Assembly: GCA_963377175.1 (NCBI GenBank)
Contig: CAUJNA010001446.1
Span: forward strand, 1,564,065-1,628,064
Direction: 5' to 3'
Origin: Effrenium voratum
Taxonomy: Eukaryota; Sar; Dinophyceae; Suessiales; Symbiodiniaceae
DNA: 64,000 nt
The notes under the pieces are model-generated. The model searched no databases and had not been told where the DNA came from. It saw only the letters and a list, made by a program, of their open reading frames with translations. Of the stretch, positions 50,466 through 60,840 are shown piece by piece. The translations under genes and the position numbers were made by a program. The stretch's first letter is position 1, and every line of letters starts with the position of its first letter.

Positions 50466-50607
50466 TTTTCCTTATGCGTCCTTGGACAAAGCTGACATGT
50501 TTCATGGTTCCCTAAGGCAAGCCCAGTGCTACCAAAGGCAAGCCCCGCAAAAAGAAGGGGGACAAAGATCTCAGGATATCAGCCTCTGCTCATATGGCTT
50601 GATGTGA
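50466..50607 (+). CDS. 50 kb gene, terminal exon g
   Basis: Continues in phase as FPYASLDKADMFHGSLRQAQ CYQRQAPQKEGGQRSQDISL CSYGLM and stops at TGA 50605-50607. Gln-rich tail; no domain recognised. Confidence 0.7.
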
Positions 50608-50791
50608 ACATGGGGTTGTCTTAACGTAGGCATACCCCAAACAACAAATATGTGTCCTTAACCCCCCCAAGAAACAAAAAAAAACGGGGGGGAAACAAAA
50701 ACCAAAAAAAAGAAAACACGAAACGAAAAGAAATGCGAGCTCAAATAAAAAACATATCTAAGCTATATAGGATTCTGAAAAAAAAAAACAC

Positions 50792-50907
50792 TGGGTTTGC
50801 TTTTTGTTCACCCCGTTTCGCTCCGAGCCTTTGGTGGACATACTCTTCCAGCTTTCCAGCCCTTCCGTGGGGCTCCCTTTCAAACACGACAAATTGTTGC
50901 TCACTGG
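50792..50907 (-). CDS. minus-strand exon convergent to the 50 kb gene
   Basis: Acceptor TTTCTGGGCCATCCACTCAG then SEQQFVVFEREPHGRAGKLE EYVHQRLGAKRGEQKANP, donor CCA|GTGTTTT or read-through to a nearby stop. Charged helix-rich segment with good codon bias. Upstream intron is a CACTTCCTGAGTT-type element. Confidence 0.6.
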
Positions 50908-51151
50908 CTGAGTGGATGGCCCAGAAAAAGTCCAAACTTTAAACTTGCCACTAAAATGGTCCAGCCCCAAAAAGTTTAAAGTTCATGAACTCAGGAAGTG
51001 AGATGACAAATGGTTGTTTAAACCAAACTTAATGTAGAAGTGAGTTTTGCAAAACCTGTAGGCCCTCGGGAAGAGCCATCTATCAGCTGAGAAACGTCCA
51101 AATTTGGTCACCACAATAAATATCCAAACCCAAAAGTTGAAAGTCCAGGAA

Positions 51152-51233
51152 CTCAGGGAGCAACAGGTTGTTTGGGTGTCTGTTGGAAGTTGCTCAGGGA
51201 GCAACAGGTTGTTTGGGTGTCTGTTGGAAGTTG
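51152..51233. repeat. perfect 41-bp tandem duplication
   Basis: Unit CTCAGGGAGCAACAGGTTGT...TGTTGGAAGTTG present twice without change. Confidence 0.95.
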
Positions 51234-51302
51234 GTACCCCTTGTTTGGTAGGGTTTTAAGGGGAAACCATTGCGACAAAAACACCATTTGGGGGGTCCTC
51301 TA

Positions 51303-51305
<3 letters not shown>

Positions 51306-51370
<65 letters not shown>

Positions 51371-51372
51371 CA
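51306..51372. repeat. (CA)n microsatellite
   Basis: About 30 CA units with one GC interruption. Confidence 0.95.
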
Positions 51373-52224
51373 CTTTGTTGGCTGGAGGGAGAATGAACAG
51401 GGCTCCCCATATTTCCAAGCTAAACTCATCAACCCGATTGCAAGGGGAACCTCACCTTCGGCCCGACAGCAGTGATGTTTAAAACCAAACCAAGCAGTCG
51501 AAGATCTAGGAATCGAGGCCAGAAGAAATCCCACAAGGCCGCAAGCAACGGAAACCCTACCCTCAGGGTTCCACCCCCATGAAAAGAATGGCAAAGAGCT
51601 AATTTGGATTATGACAATCCTAGCTAAACAGTGGTTATATGAACCCAACCATTTGCTTTTTTTGTGGGAACTGGACAGCAGGGCTAAGCGGTCAGATTTC
51701 GGACTTTTCGAGAGCTCGAACCGGATCCTTGAAGGCTTGGGACTAGACGCGGGCATCCGGCCTCGTCTCTGCCTGGCGAGTGTGCCTTGTCTCTTTGCGC
51801 ACACATCTCCCCCAATTCAGAAACAACATGGACTCAAAATACCCTGAAACAACAAAAACGTGTTGTTGCCCAACAAAATATGGGGTGAACTCCCTTGAAT
51901 AAAGGGTAGATTGAAACTTTATTAGGGAACACTTTTCGGTTTGCAAGCACCAACAAAAACGCCCCAAACGAACCACAAGACAACCGCTAAAGAGCAATCA
52001 ATTAACCTCCGGGAGACCGGCTGGATGATCAATATTCCATTTAGGACGTGGGTTGAACATCTAAGTATGCTACTTCCGCCTGGCTCAACTACACTGTATG
52101 CAACACTCGATTCCAGGTGACAACCAATTGGTCCGGAGTCTGCTCCGCTTTTGTCAGCCACGGCGCAACTCCAGAACAAATCATAAACCGGCTCTGCAGC
52201 AAACAGCATAGGTCTTGTTGGCGC

Positions 52225-53440
52225 TCACGGTAAATTCCTTCTCCTAGTAGGGGCATGAAGCAAATACTGCACAACTGCCTCATGGCCCTTCTCTGCAGCA
52301 ACTTGCAATGGTGTGGCGCCCTGGTTGTTTGCCTTCTCTTCGTCAGCACCGGCATACAGCAAGCAATGCACAACTGCCTCATGGCCTTGCCCAGCAGCAA
52401 GATGCAATGGTGTGGCGCCCCAATTGTTTGCCTTCTCCGTGTTAGCACCGGCATGCAGCAAGCGATGCACAACTGCCTCATGGCCTTGCCCAGCAGCAAG
52501 ATGCAATGGTGTGGCGCCCCGATTGTTTGCCTTCTCCGTGTTAGCACCGGCATGCAGCAAGCACTGCACAAATGCCTCATGGCCCTTCTCTGCAGCAACA
52601 TGCAACGGTGTGGCGCCCTTGTTGTTTCTGTTCTCTTTGTCAGCAGCGGCATCCAGCAAGCACTGCGCAACTGCCGCATGGCCCTGATCTGCGGCAACAT
52701 GCAACGGTGTGGCGCCCTCGTTGTTTGCATTCTCTTTGTCAGCACCGGCATCCAGCAAGCACTGCAAAACTGCCTGATGGCCCTTCTCTGCAGCAAGATG
52801 CAATGGTGTGGCGCCATGTTGGTTCCCCTTCTCTTTGTCAGTACCGGCATCTATCAACAATTGCGCAGTTTGTGCATGGCCCTGCGCGGCAGCAAAATGC
52901 AACGGTGTGGCGCCCCGGATGTTGGCGGACTCTTTGTTGGCTCCGGCGTGCAGCAAGCACTGCACAACTGCCTCATGGCCGTGCCAAACAGCAAAATGCA
53001 ACGGTGTGGCGCCATGCTTGTTTGCCTTCTCTTTGTTAGCACCGGCATCTAGCAAGCACTGCACAACTGCCTGATGACCCTGCACTGCAGCAATATGCAA
53101 CGGCGATCTGCCCAAGCTGTCTGCCTTCTCTTTGTCAGCACCGACATCCAGCAAGCACTGCAAGACTCCCAGATGGCCGCTTGAAGAAGCATTAAACAAA
53201 GGTGTCACAAGTGTGTTTCCGCCAGCAGCATCGGGATCATGAGGCTTCTCCAACAGCTCTATCACGTGGTGTGTGTCGTTTGTGTTTGTCGCTTGCAATA
53301 AGTCGATGCCAGTTGCCAGACCGTCTGCTCCACCTGTGGCTGCTTCAACATATTGCCGTTTGATGGCCGTCAAACACTCAGCATTCTCTAACGGACTCTC
53401 AGGGCCCAACATGCCCAGGTCGCCAGCCAGAGCGAGCTGC
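52225..53440 (-). CDS. ankyrin-repeat protein, main exon
   Basis: About ten 33-residue ankyrin repeats in a row (consensus GATPLHLAAEKGHEAVVQCL then LDAGADKEKAN.N), each 99 bp. The first (TPLFNASSSGHLGVLQCLLD) is diverged and the last is cut at AVVQYLLHA, followed by RRRNLP and TGA at 52225. Before the array comes QLALAGDLGMLGPESPLENA and HHVIELLEKPHDPDAAGGN. Ankyrin arrays bind protein partners; no catalytic domain is visible. The acceptor is GAATTTTAG at about 53441. Beyond 52225 another frame is open to 52089, so the C-terminus may be altered by a frame break or splice. Opposite-strand and shifted ORFs here are by-products of the 99-bp period. Confidence 0.9.
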
Positions 53441-53525
53441 CTAAAATTCGGCAACAGCAATCCTTACTTGATCAGTTGCTAAGGGGAGAAAGAACATCAC
53501 CATGGACCATGTGTGAATAAAAAAC

Positions 53526-53699
53526 ACGAACAAAGGAAAGCTGGATGCCAATAGGAATTGGGAATCTCCTGGCGATGTGGCGTCGTAACAGGTCAAAAAA
53601 ACAATCCGAATGTTCCTGTCCACGCAGCTCGTCTTGCCACCGGGAATACTCCGCCGTCGTCATCACATCCGTGCCATCTAGCAAGCGAACGCATGTCAT
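53526..53699 (-). CDS. ankyrin-repeat protein, first exon
   Basis: ATG at 53699 opens MTCVRLLDGTDVMTTAEYSR WQDELRG...DLLRRHIARRFPIPIGIQLS, 58 codons to a possible donor CGT|GTTTTTTAT (phase 0). This N-terminal type (short VRLLDG... strand, then LRRHIARRF) precedes the repeats. A CAACTGATCAA micro-exon (53455-53465) would restore the frame into the main exon but needs very short introns, so the junction is unsettled. Confidence 0.55.
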
Positions 53700-53789
53700 G
53701 TTCGTGAATCGGGCACTGCGCTTGACCTGAATGCGTCTGCGTCACACATATGCTCGCTGGCTGGCAACATGCAGTGCATTCAGATGGTA

Positions 53790-53886
53790 CCTGGATCGCC
53801 AGTTGCGATCGTTTTCGTTCCATGCACTCAAACCCCCTAAAGCCAGCAACAGTGACTGGAAACAAGCAGCAACTTGGCTATCTAAA
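53790..53886. mobile_element. family C element C4
   Basis: CCTGGATCGCCAGTTGCGATCG...AACTTGGCTATCTA, 90 bp upstream of the ankyrin ATG; on the minus strand it ends CGATCCAG|GTACC. Confidence 0.75.
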
Positions 53887-54118
53887 TAAGTTGTGTTGGG
53901 GTTGGCCTGCAAATTCCATGAGTTCAAAGCTTATCCCCAGAGTTGAGGGCACCTGAATTCTCCATGACCCTGGAGTGCATTCTTAAGATGGTAGTTCCTT
54001 GGTCGGCGTTGGAAGAAGAGCAGAAACATATGTTTTAGCAGTTCAGTGGTTGGATTTCAACCACTAAACCGCAATCAGCAAAACATCGAGAAAACAAATG
54101 TTTACCAAGAACAACAAC

Positions 54119-54213
54119 AGGGATCCTTACATTATACACGTTTCCTTTTATTTTGGTGTTCAAAAAGGCATGTTTCAAATGGTTGCAAAATGGAGATCTT
54201 TTAAGGAGCCCTG
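54119..54213. mobile_element. family M element M2
   Basis: CAGGGATCCTTACATTATACAC...TTTTAAGGAGCCCTG. Confidence 0.7.
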
Positions 54214-54634
54214 AACAATGGTTCTTTCTTGTCCAACCCCAGGCCACCCAGGCCACCCAGGCCGCTATGCCGGGCCGCGGAACCCTTTAAGGCGGCTGTG
54301 GCACCCGACACAACCCCATTGATCTTTGTTCATGATGTCAACCCTTTGCCAAACAAAAACAATGGCTCCCTTGAAAAATCCGAGAAAAAATATAAAATAA
54401 ATATTAATAATAATAATAAACTTTCAACAACAATACCCTGACACGTCTTTGGAATAGGTGTAATTTTGTTGGGATCCCGTCAAGCACAGATAGAAGAACC
54501 ATCCGGACAAATCCACATCCGGCGGACTCCACAGAATCATACATTCTATGTTTCATGTTTTGTCTACATGAACCCTACTACTCACAAGCATAGGGTGAGT
54601 TGCAACCCGAATTTGTGTTGGTTGAGATTCGAGA

Positions 54635-54772
54635 CATGGCCATGGGTCAAAATCCAAATCGCACCCCCAGTGAACATCCCAATCCAACCACTAACATCCC
54701 TGTTCTAAAACGGGTGGTGATTTCACCTACCAACCAAAATGGGATCCCAAAACGGCTTTGAGCCACAGCCAC
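54635..54772. mobile_element. family K element K8
   Basis: CATGGCCATGGGTCAAAATCC...GCTTTGAGCCACAGCC; K9 follows directly. Confidence 0.75.
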
Positions 54773-54874
54773 ATGGCTGTGGGTCAAAAACATGTTCCCA
54801 AAATGGAACCCTGGTAAGTGGAAACATGGACCAACACCTGCGGTCCCCTGGTTTGATTTTGACCCATACCCACA
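54773..54874. mobile_element. family K element K9
   Basis: ACATGGCTGTGGGTCAAAA...TTTTGACCCATACCCACATG. Confidence 0.75.
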
Positions 54875-55009
54875 TGCTGCCGCGGCCGGGAAGGGGAACA
54901 AACAAAAAAAAAAACGCGCCCAGCGCGAGAGCTTCTCCCACCAGTCGCCTCGGCGGCGCCTCGGCTCATTTCTTTGTCGAGATGGGTCGATGGAAATGGA
55001 TCAAAGACC

Positions 55010-55165
55010 CAGTGACCCTGGAAAAACAAGGGACCTGGTTAGCCAAGTTGCGATCGCTTTTTTCAGTCACTGTTGCGATCGGTTTTTGGGGTAAAGTAGA
55101 TGGAAAATAACAGCAACTGGCTAACCAGGGAACCCTGTTTGGGGAAGACCATTTTTGGTGGACAT
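55010..55165. mobile_element. family D remnant D4 with C5 inserted
   Basis: D fragments CAGTGACCCTGGAAAAACAAGGG and GGGGAAGACCATTTTTGGTGG are split by C5 at the position GGG(A)ACC. Confidence 0.65.
55034..55129. mobile_element. family C element C5, nested in D4
   Basis: CCTGGTTAGCCAAGTTGCGATCG...AACAGCAACTGGCTAACCAGG; flanks GGGACC and GGGAACC. Confidence 0.75.
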
Positions 55166-55280
55166 GGTGTTGCCTTGTATGTATCACTAAAAATGGTGAC
55201 CAGCCATAGTTCTAGGGGTACCTTGCCAAACGACGACTTCCGATCGAGTGGATTGGCTAAAACAAAGCAACCAACAACGT

Positions 55281-55483
55281 CTCAGTTGTTCAGTGACTCT
55301 GAAAAAAAGGAACCTGGATCGCCAGTTGCGATCGTTTCTTTTCAATGCACTTTACCCCAAAAACCGATCGCAACAGTGGCTGAAAAAAGCAGCAACTTGC
55401 CTATCTAGGAACCCTTTTTGGGGAAGAAAGTGGGGCAGCCACCAAAAAAACGGAAAATTAATTGGTGCCTTTGAACAACCGAG
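55281..55483. mobile_element. family D element D3 interrupted by C6
   Basis: CTCAGTTGTTCAGTGACTCTG...GTGGGGCAGCCACC...TTGAACAACCGAG with 97 bp of C6 inside. Confidence 0.8.
55313..55409. mobile_element. family C element C6, nested in D3
   Basis: Opposite orientation to C5; flanked by GGAACC on both sides (55311-55316 and 55407-55412). Confidence 0.8.
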
Positions 55484-55603
55484 AAACCCAGCCACAGTAG
55501 CAGCCAAACCAATGAGCACAATTCCCCGGATTGGCCAACCGAAACTTCAAGAACTCTCTCTCACCACTCACTTCCCGAGTTCATGGGCCAAAAAAAACGT
55601 CCA

Positions 55604-55684
55604 ACCCTAAGGGTCTCGATTGATTTTGGGCTCTCAAAATGGGTTGCTTTTGAGGTGCATTGGAGGGATCATGACCCTTAAGGG
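55604..55684. mobile_element. family E element E3
   Basis: ACCCTAAGGGTCTCGATTGATTTTGGGC...ATCATGACCCTTAAGGG. Confidence 0.65.
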
Positions 55685-57136
55685 AAACATGTTTGTTTGC
55701 TCCAAATAGGCAACTCAATGGACCTCTCCCATCTTTTCTCGGATTCGATCGGCCTTTCGACTTGCGCCACCAAAAAAACTCTGTGGCTGACCTACCTCAA
55801 AACTCGAAAATGGAAATTTGTCATACACCCACAAATTATGGGGTGAAAGTCCAACTTTGAGGTTAGTTTGGGGGTCCGGGTAAACCTTTTCCCTTCATAT
55901 TTCGCCACGGTACCAGTGTAGACCGTTCAGGATTGTCATCATCTAAATTGATTCCTTGCCATTTGTAATGCGGGTTGAACTCTAGGGTTTTCGAATATTG
56001 GCCAAATATAATGACCAAAACAGGAAAACCAAAAGGTCATGAGGTCAGTTTGGAACAACTGAGCAAATGGAAGACCTAGCCAAAAGTGAGAAACTCACTT
56101 CCTGAGTCGATTTGCCAGGAAAAGTCTAAACTTGTTCTTTACCTCTTTACCGCTAAAATGTGTCTTTTTCAAATAATGGAGCATGGTCCCCGAACCATGC
56201 TTCAAGAATGCATCCGTGCCGGAAAACAATCGCACCCGTTGACGGCAAGGGGATTTTTTTCTTCTCCACCTACCCGGCTTTTGAGTATGACTCAACTGGT
56301 CCTTCCGAGTTGAAAGTCCAACTCGAGTGAGGGAAAGACACCTCTCACCAAATCCGCCTCGCGCCAGGGTGGGGACCCCCAGTGTGTTTTTAAAGTTCGG
56401 GTGTTTCATCCAGCCCCTGCTAGCCCAAACCTAAACAGGCGATTTTAGAAATGCAAAAAAAACAGGATTTTTGGCTCACAGAAGGGCTGTTGATTTGTTT
56501 TAGAAACCGGTGCGTTTAGTGGATTTGGTCCGTCAGTAGTTTGACACACATCTGTTTGGTGCCTGTTTTCTAAGGATACCCTGTTCAGGGTCCAAATGCT
56601 TTTGGCACATGCCCATGTCTTGGCCCACAAGAAAATGTCATTTTCAGAAGAAAAAGAAAACAACATGTGCGTGGGTGTGTCGTTTTTTAGGGGGCCTCCA
56701 AAAAAAGTTGGCCTTCTTTTGGTTTCCTTTGAAACCAAACAAGGGTACCGAGCCTCAGAACAAAGGACACGCCCATGTTCTGTTTCTGGCAACCGTGTTA
56801 AGTCTACCCCAAAACAGGTCACAACTTGTTTACCACTCTCAGTCATCCAGGCTGATTGGTTTACAGTCAGCACCCTAGCTGACCGGCAAACCCCTCGAAA
56901 CACTCAAAGTCATGACCCTTCTTGCTTTTTGTTGCTTCCTGTTCGCAGTTTTGGTTCTTCTTCTTCAATTGTTGCTTTTCATAAGACTTACTCATGATAC
57001 CTTCAAACTAGCCATAAACAAAAAACAACAGGTGGAATTCACTAATCCCATAACTTTGGGTTGCAACTCACCCTTTCAGTTCAGGAATGGTGAGGCTCGG
57101 TACCCGAACCCTCAACCTTCCCTTAAACATGGGTCA

Positions 57137-57267
57137 TACTGTGGATGGACGAAGTCCTGCACCACCTAACAAACCCTGTTTTCTCATGATTCCCCTGTAA
57201 ATACCAACAAGCAATGGTTTCCCATGGTTGCAAAGTGGTGCGAAATGGTTTTTGTCCATCCACAGTA
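57137..57267. mobile_element. family G element G1
   Basis: TACTGTGGATGGACGAAGTCC...TTTTGTCCATCCACAGTA. Confidence 0.8.
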
Positions 57268-57442
57268 GCACCCCCCAAAATTTTGTGGACTTGGTGAAAT
57301 CCCCGTATTTTCCAGCTGGTCGTGTTAGGGTGGTAGGGGTGAAAAATCCCATGTTTACCTAGGGGTAAATGTACTACTCTTGTTGGTTCCCTTGTTCTTT
57401 TTTTGGGTTCCTTCATATATGTGGGTTGGACCAAATTTCTTT

Positions 57443-57569
57443 GGAAAGCAGGGGTTGATTATTATTGGGGCGTGTCCAATTCCTTTTAGTGGTTGGATTC
57501 AGACCACTTTTGGAGTTGGAACACCCCCCTAATGGGACGGGTAAACAACCAAATCCTGGGTCAACATTT
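57443..57569. mobile_element. family V element V2
   Basis: GGGGTTGATTATTATTGGGG...CTTTTAGTGG...CCACTTTTGGAG...CCCCCCTAATGGGACGGG...CCTGGGTCAACATT. Confidence 0.5.
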
Positions 57570-57636
57570 CTAGGGGATGTTCCCCTCCAGTGGTCTGATT
57601 CCAACCACATCCAGGAACACCCCCCTATTCATAAAC

Positions 57637-57773
57637 AGGGATCCTTACATTATACACCTGAACATTGCAACTTGCAAACGGTGGTATTCAACTTCATTTT
57701 GGCGGAAAAAAACAGCCACATGTAACTCAAATGGATGGGCAAAACAATTGGATATATTTTTTCTGGAGCCCTG
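57637..57773. mobile_element. family M element M3
   Basis: CAGGGATCCTTACATTATACACCTG...TCTGGAGCCCTG. Confidence 0.7.
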
Positions 57774-57819
57774 AAATAAACTGGTTGGTTGATGGGGTCA
57801 ACAGTACTTCCGCCCCCCC

Positions 57820-57960
57820 CAAGCGTCTCCGTCTTACGCCTGCGATTCGGACTTCGACCCCCTCGAGGAATCCGATTGGGACTCCGCGCTGGTGAGCTCC
57901 AGGGCGCGGGAGAGGCCTTCCTGCGGAGGGAATTTCTTTCCCCGGGGTTCAACTTGTCCC
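57820..57960. CDS. GC-rich exon candidate, strand unresolved
   Basis: Minus frame KFPPQEGLSRALELTSAESQ SDSSRGSKSESQA ends in a stop and has very high third-position G/C. A plus frame (YACDSDFDPLEESDWDSAL before GTGAGC) is almost as good. One of the two is likely real. Confidence 0.4.
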
Positions 57961-58279
57961 CATTAAACATCTCTACTCTTGGTATGGTAGCAAAAAACTA
58001 TGTTTTTTGCAGAACCCCCAATAAAAATGAACAGAAAAAAAAAACAAAAACTAAACAACATGCCAAGAACAGCGAAGTAAAACAAAGGTTGACCCAATTT
58101 AGATGATGACAATCCTTATATAGGTAAAGAATGGTGGCGAAATATGAACCCAACCATTGTTTTGTTCAACGGTTGTTTGAGCCCCAGGGCTAAAATTTGC
58201 AATATCCAGGGCGTTGGGAAATAGAACAAAAAAGAGGAAGAAGTGTTGGCAATACTAAAATTGAAATTGTTGGGAACTG

Positions 58280-58384
58280 CCTGGAGTCTCCTTCTGACCC
58301 GAAATAAAAATGGGTCCATGACCCGAATCATGATTTTGGGGAGTCTGACCAACCATTTCTAAAGGGTCAGAAGGAGATTCCAGG
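58280..58384. mobile_element. family A element A14
   Basis: TGCCTGGAGTCTCCTTCTGACCC...GGAGATTCCAGGCA; E4 begins two bases later. Confidence 0.75.
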
Positions 58385-58385
58385 C

Positions 58386-58515
58386 ACCCTAAGGGTTGTG
58401 GTTTTGTGCCAATCCCCAAAATGGGGGAAGTTGTTCAGGGCCTTGGAGGAATTGGTCGCTATGGGTTCTCCATTGCGTCCGGGGATCTGCATTGAAAGGG
58501 TCCTGACCCTTGAGG
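58386..58515. mobile_element. family E element E4
   Basis: ACCCTAAGGGTTGTGG...GGTTCTCCATTG...AAGGGTCCTGACCCTTGAGG; resembles E1 inside. Confidence 0.55.
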
Positions 58516-58735
58516 CAGTGCCATCGAGGGAAATGATCGGCGGATCGGCGATCGGCTGAAATAAACAAAAAATCCACCTGGACCCTGACAATTCCCCTAA
58601 ACAAACATGGGTCGGAGCTCACCCATGCCAGATGCTTTTGTTTGGGGGGGGGCTATATGTCCAACTTTTCTGCTGGCATGTTGAGGTTTTGAATCGGCCC
58701 TCAACGCAGTGCTGAACATCTAGCCCTGGTTGGTT

Positions 58736-58863
58736 CATATCTGGGCTGTCCTCAGATCCCCCGCTAAAAGTTTGACTTTTAGTGGGTTAAATGGACATCC
58801 AACCACTAAACACTCAAAGACTAAAGGCTAAGGAACCGGATGGCTGGGAGCCACCAAGATATG
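58736..58863. mobile_element. family N element N4
   Basis: ATAT-CTGGGCTGTCCTCAGATCC...GGATGGCTGGGAGCCACCAAG-ATAT; 4-bp direct repeat ATAT. Confidence 0.75.
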
Positions 58864-59157
58864 AGTGCTTCTCAAAAACACGGACTCTACGACATGTTCT
58901 CCCCCTTGGCTTCCCTTGAAAAAATGTGTCCAAAGGGGAGTCGACCATTGGGAGAACCACCCATGTTTCACCACCTTTAAAGCCATGCATTTTTTCTGAT
59001 TGTTTTTTTTTTTAAACTAGCAATTTCCAATGAGATCAGAAGTGGGAATCTTGACCTTCGGTTCTCATTTTTCACCACCATGGTATCCCGTTCAGGATTG
59101 TCATTGTCCAGATGGGGTCCGCCATTCTTTTCACCGGGGTTGAACCCTACGGCTCGG

Positions 59158-59295
59158 TTAATGCTAACCCCGGATTAATAAATAAACCCCTGGTTGATTA
59201 ATAGGGGGGTGTCCCCTTTTAGTGGGGATTCATCACTTTTGGAGGGAGCACCCCCCTAATAGTGGGACGGGTTTATTAATCCTGGGTCAACATTA
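59158..59295. mobile_element. family V element V1
   Basis: TTAATGCTAACCCCGGATTAATAAA...TTTATTAATCCTGGGTCAACATTA. Confidence 0.7.
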
Positions 59296-59479
59296 CAATT
59301 TACGAATGACTGGTTTAACCAACTAGGGAGGCTTCTTTACGCGGGTTATAACCAAACGGTTGCCGTTACAAAGTTACAACTTGCGAGTTTGGTTGAAGAA
59401 AGTCTATGGGTAGTCTCACTTCCGAACGAGATGGGCCCAAGACAGCTCAATAACACTTGTTGGGAAGTAAAATGGTCCA

Positions 59480-59594
59480 AACCCAAACGCTCCCAACTAC
59501 TCCCTGGGCCTTCGAAAAGAGTTGATATTTGAGGGCCCTGTCCCATTCAGGGTCGAAACGTTTCGACCGGGTCCTTTTGCTCAGCGTCTGGGAA
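59480..59594. mobile_element. family F element F2
   Basis: ACCCAAACGCTCCCAACTACTCCCTG...CCTTTTGCTCAGCGTCTGGG; reverse orientation to F1. Confidence 0.65.
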
Positions 59595-59967
59595 ACCCAA
59601 TAAGTGACAGCCCAAAAATCGATCGGAGCTCGATCGCAAGGGTCGTGACGGGACCCAATGCACCTGGGCTCTATGGAGAACCCTGACCCCATGGCCGAAA
59701 AAAAGCAACTCGTTTTGAGAACCCCAAGAGAGTGGGGACCCTTAGGGCGGAAGTAGTTGTATGGGTATCTCGATCAGTGGCCTTTGTGGGACGCACCTGG
59801 GTTCCAAACGCCGCCCATGAAAAAAAACAAGGGGACCTAATTTGGAGGATGATCCTAAGGGTAAACGATGTCAAACATCTTATTGAATGCACCCTATGGT
59901 TCCGTTCCGCCTCCAAGAAAAGACTGGCAACGAACAAACAAAAACAATTCGGACATGACGATCCTTA

Positions 59968-60059
59968 CCTGGATAGCCGAGTTTCTGCATTTTTCAGTCA
60001 CTGTTGCTGGTGTTTGGGGTAAAGTGGATGGAAAAAAGCAATCGCAACTGGCGATCCAG
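59968..60059. mobile_element. family C element C7
   Basis: CCTGGATAGCCGAGTTTCTGC...GCAATCGCAACTGGCGATCCAG. Confidence 0.75.
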
Positions 60060-60160
60060 TTAGGTAAACAATGGCTGCTGTAGTCTAAGATGGTTTCCAG
60101 TACCCCCAAACCGAGGCTGCCTCCAGAGATCCAAGGGATATACAGCCACTATATAGCCAC

Positions 60161-60289
60161 TACTGTGGATGGACGAAATCTATTTCGCACCACGTTAAAA
60201 CCACGGGAAACCACGGTTTGTTGGTATTTTCAGGGGAATCATCATTCTATGGTTTCTCAGGTGATGCTGGATTTCGTCCATCCACAGTA
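60161..60289. mobile_element. family G element G2
   Basis: TACTGTGGATGGACGAAATC...GATTTCGTCCATCCACAGTA; preceded by TAGCCACTA repeats. Confidence 0.8.
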
Positions 60290-60609
60290 TGTAAGGAGTA
60301 TCTACCTCAACTTATGCGTATGTTTCAGGGTTGAGTTGCCACCAATAAGCCGCGGTTGGGGGACCGTCCGTAGGCCGTTCAGGATGGTCCTCATCTCCAA
60401 AAAAAGTCCCCTTGGGCGTTCTTTTCAGGGGGGGAGAGGGAACCCAGGGATGTCCCAAGGCCATGCCACTATGCCCGTCAGGTGGATACAACACCCCAGT
60501 GTATGGAGGGTGTGCCTTCTACTTTCACCCAACGGTACTGCAAATCGCTTTGAACATGTTCACACACTCTGGAGGGTCCAATCCGCTACCGCACCCACGA
60601 AATGAGTCG

Positions 60610-60840
60610 CCATGGGAACATTTGGCATTTTGCGATCGCTTCTTCAGTCACTGCTGGTTGGGGTAAAGTGGATGGACCCTATAACTCTCGATTGATTTTG
60701 GGCTCTCAAAATGGGTTGTTTTCTTTCGGGCCCATGAGGAATTGGTCGGGACCCGTTCTGCGGCCCCTTATGGGGTGTGCATTGGGTCCCGGGGTCATGA
60801 CCCTTAGGGAAGAAAACAAAACGATCGCTGGCGATCCAAG
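60610..60840. mobile_element. family C element C8 interrupted by E6
   Basis: C halves TGCGATCGCTTCTTCAGTCACTG..GGGGTAAAGTGGATGGA and ACGATCGCTGGCGATCC are separated by 134 bp of family E (60676-60809). Confidence 0.75.
60676..60809. mobile_element. family E element E6, nested in C8
   Basis: CCCTATAACTCTCGATTGATTTTGGGC...GTCATGACCCTTAGGG. Confidence 0.75.

Larger units (their letters stand above)
50908..52224. other. gene-free stretch with direct duplication and CA repeat
   Basis: A 41-bp perfect direct duplication (51152-51192, 51193-51233) and a (CA)n run (51306-51364). 51600-52200 shows no confident exon, though part could be the 3' end of the ankyrin gene. Confidence 0.5.
53700..60839. 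other. element-dense stretch with few exon candidates
   Basis: Families C, M, K, D, E, G, V, A, F and H-type fragments nearly fill it. Possible GC-rich exon islands at 54950-55000 (minus, HLDKEMSRGAAEATGGRSSR) and 57820-57960. The rest is non-coding as far as I can see. Confidence 0.5.

Noticed and set aside
52255..53074. Plus-strand and shifted minus ORFs of 124-265 codons in the ankyrin region
   Set aside because: The 99-bp period is a multiple of three, so any open shadow frame stays open; the ankyrin frame alone has recognisable motifs.
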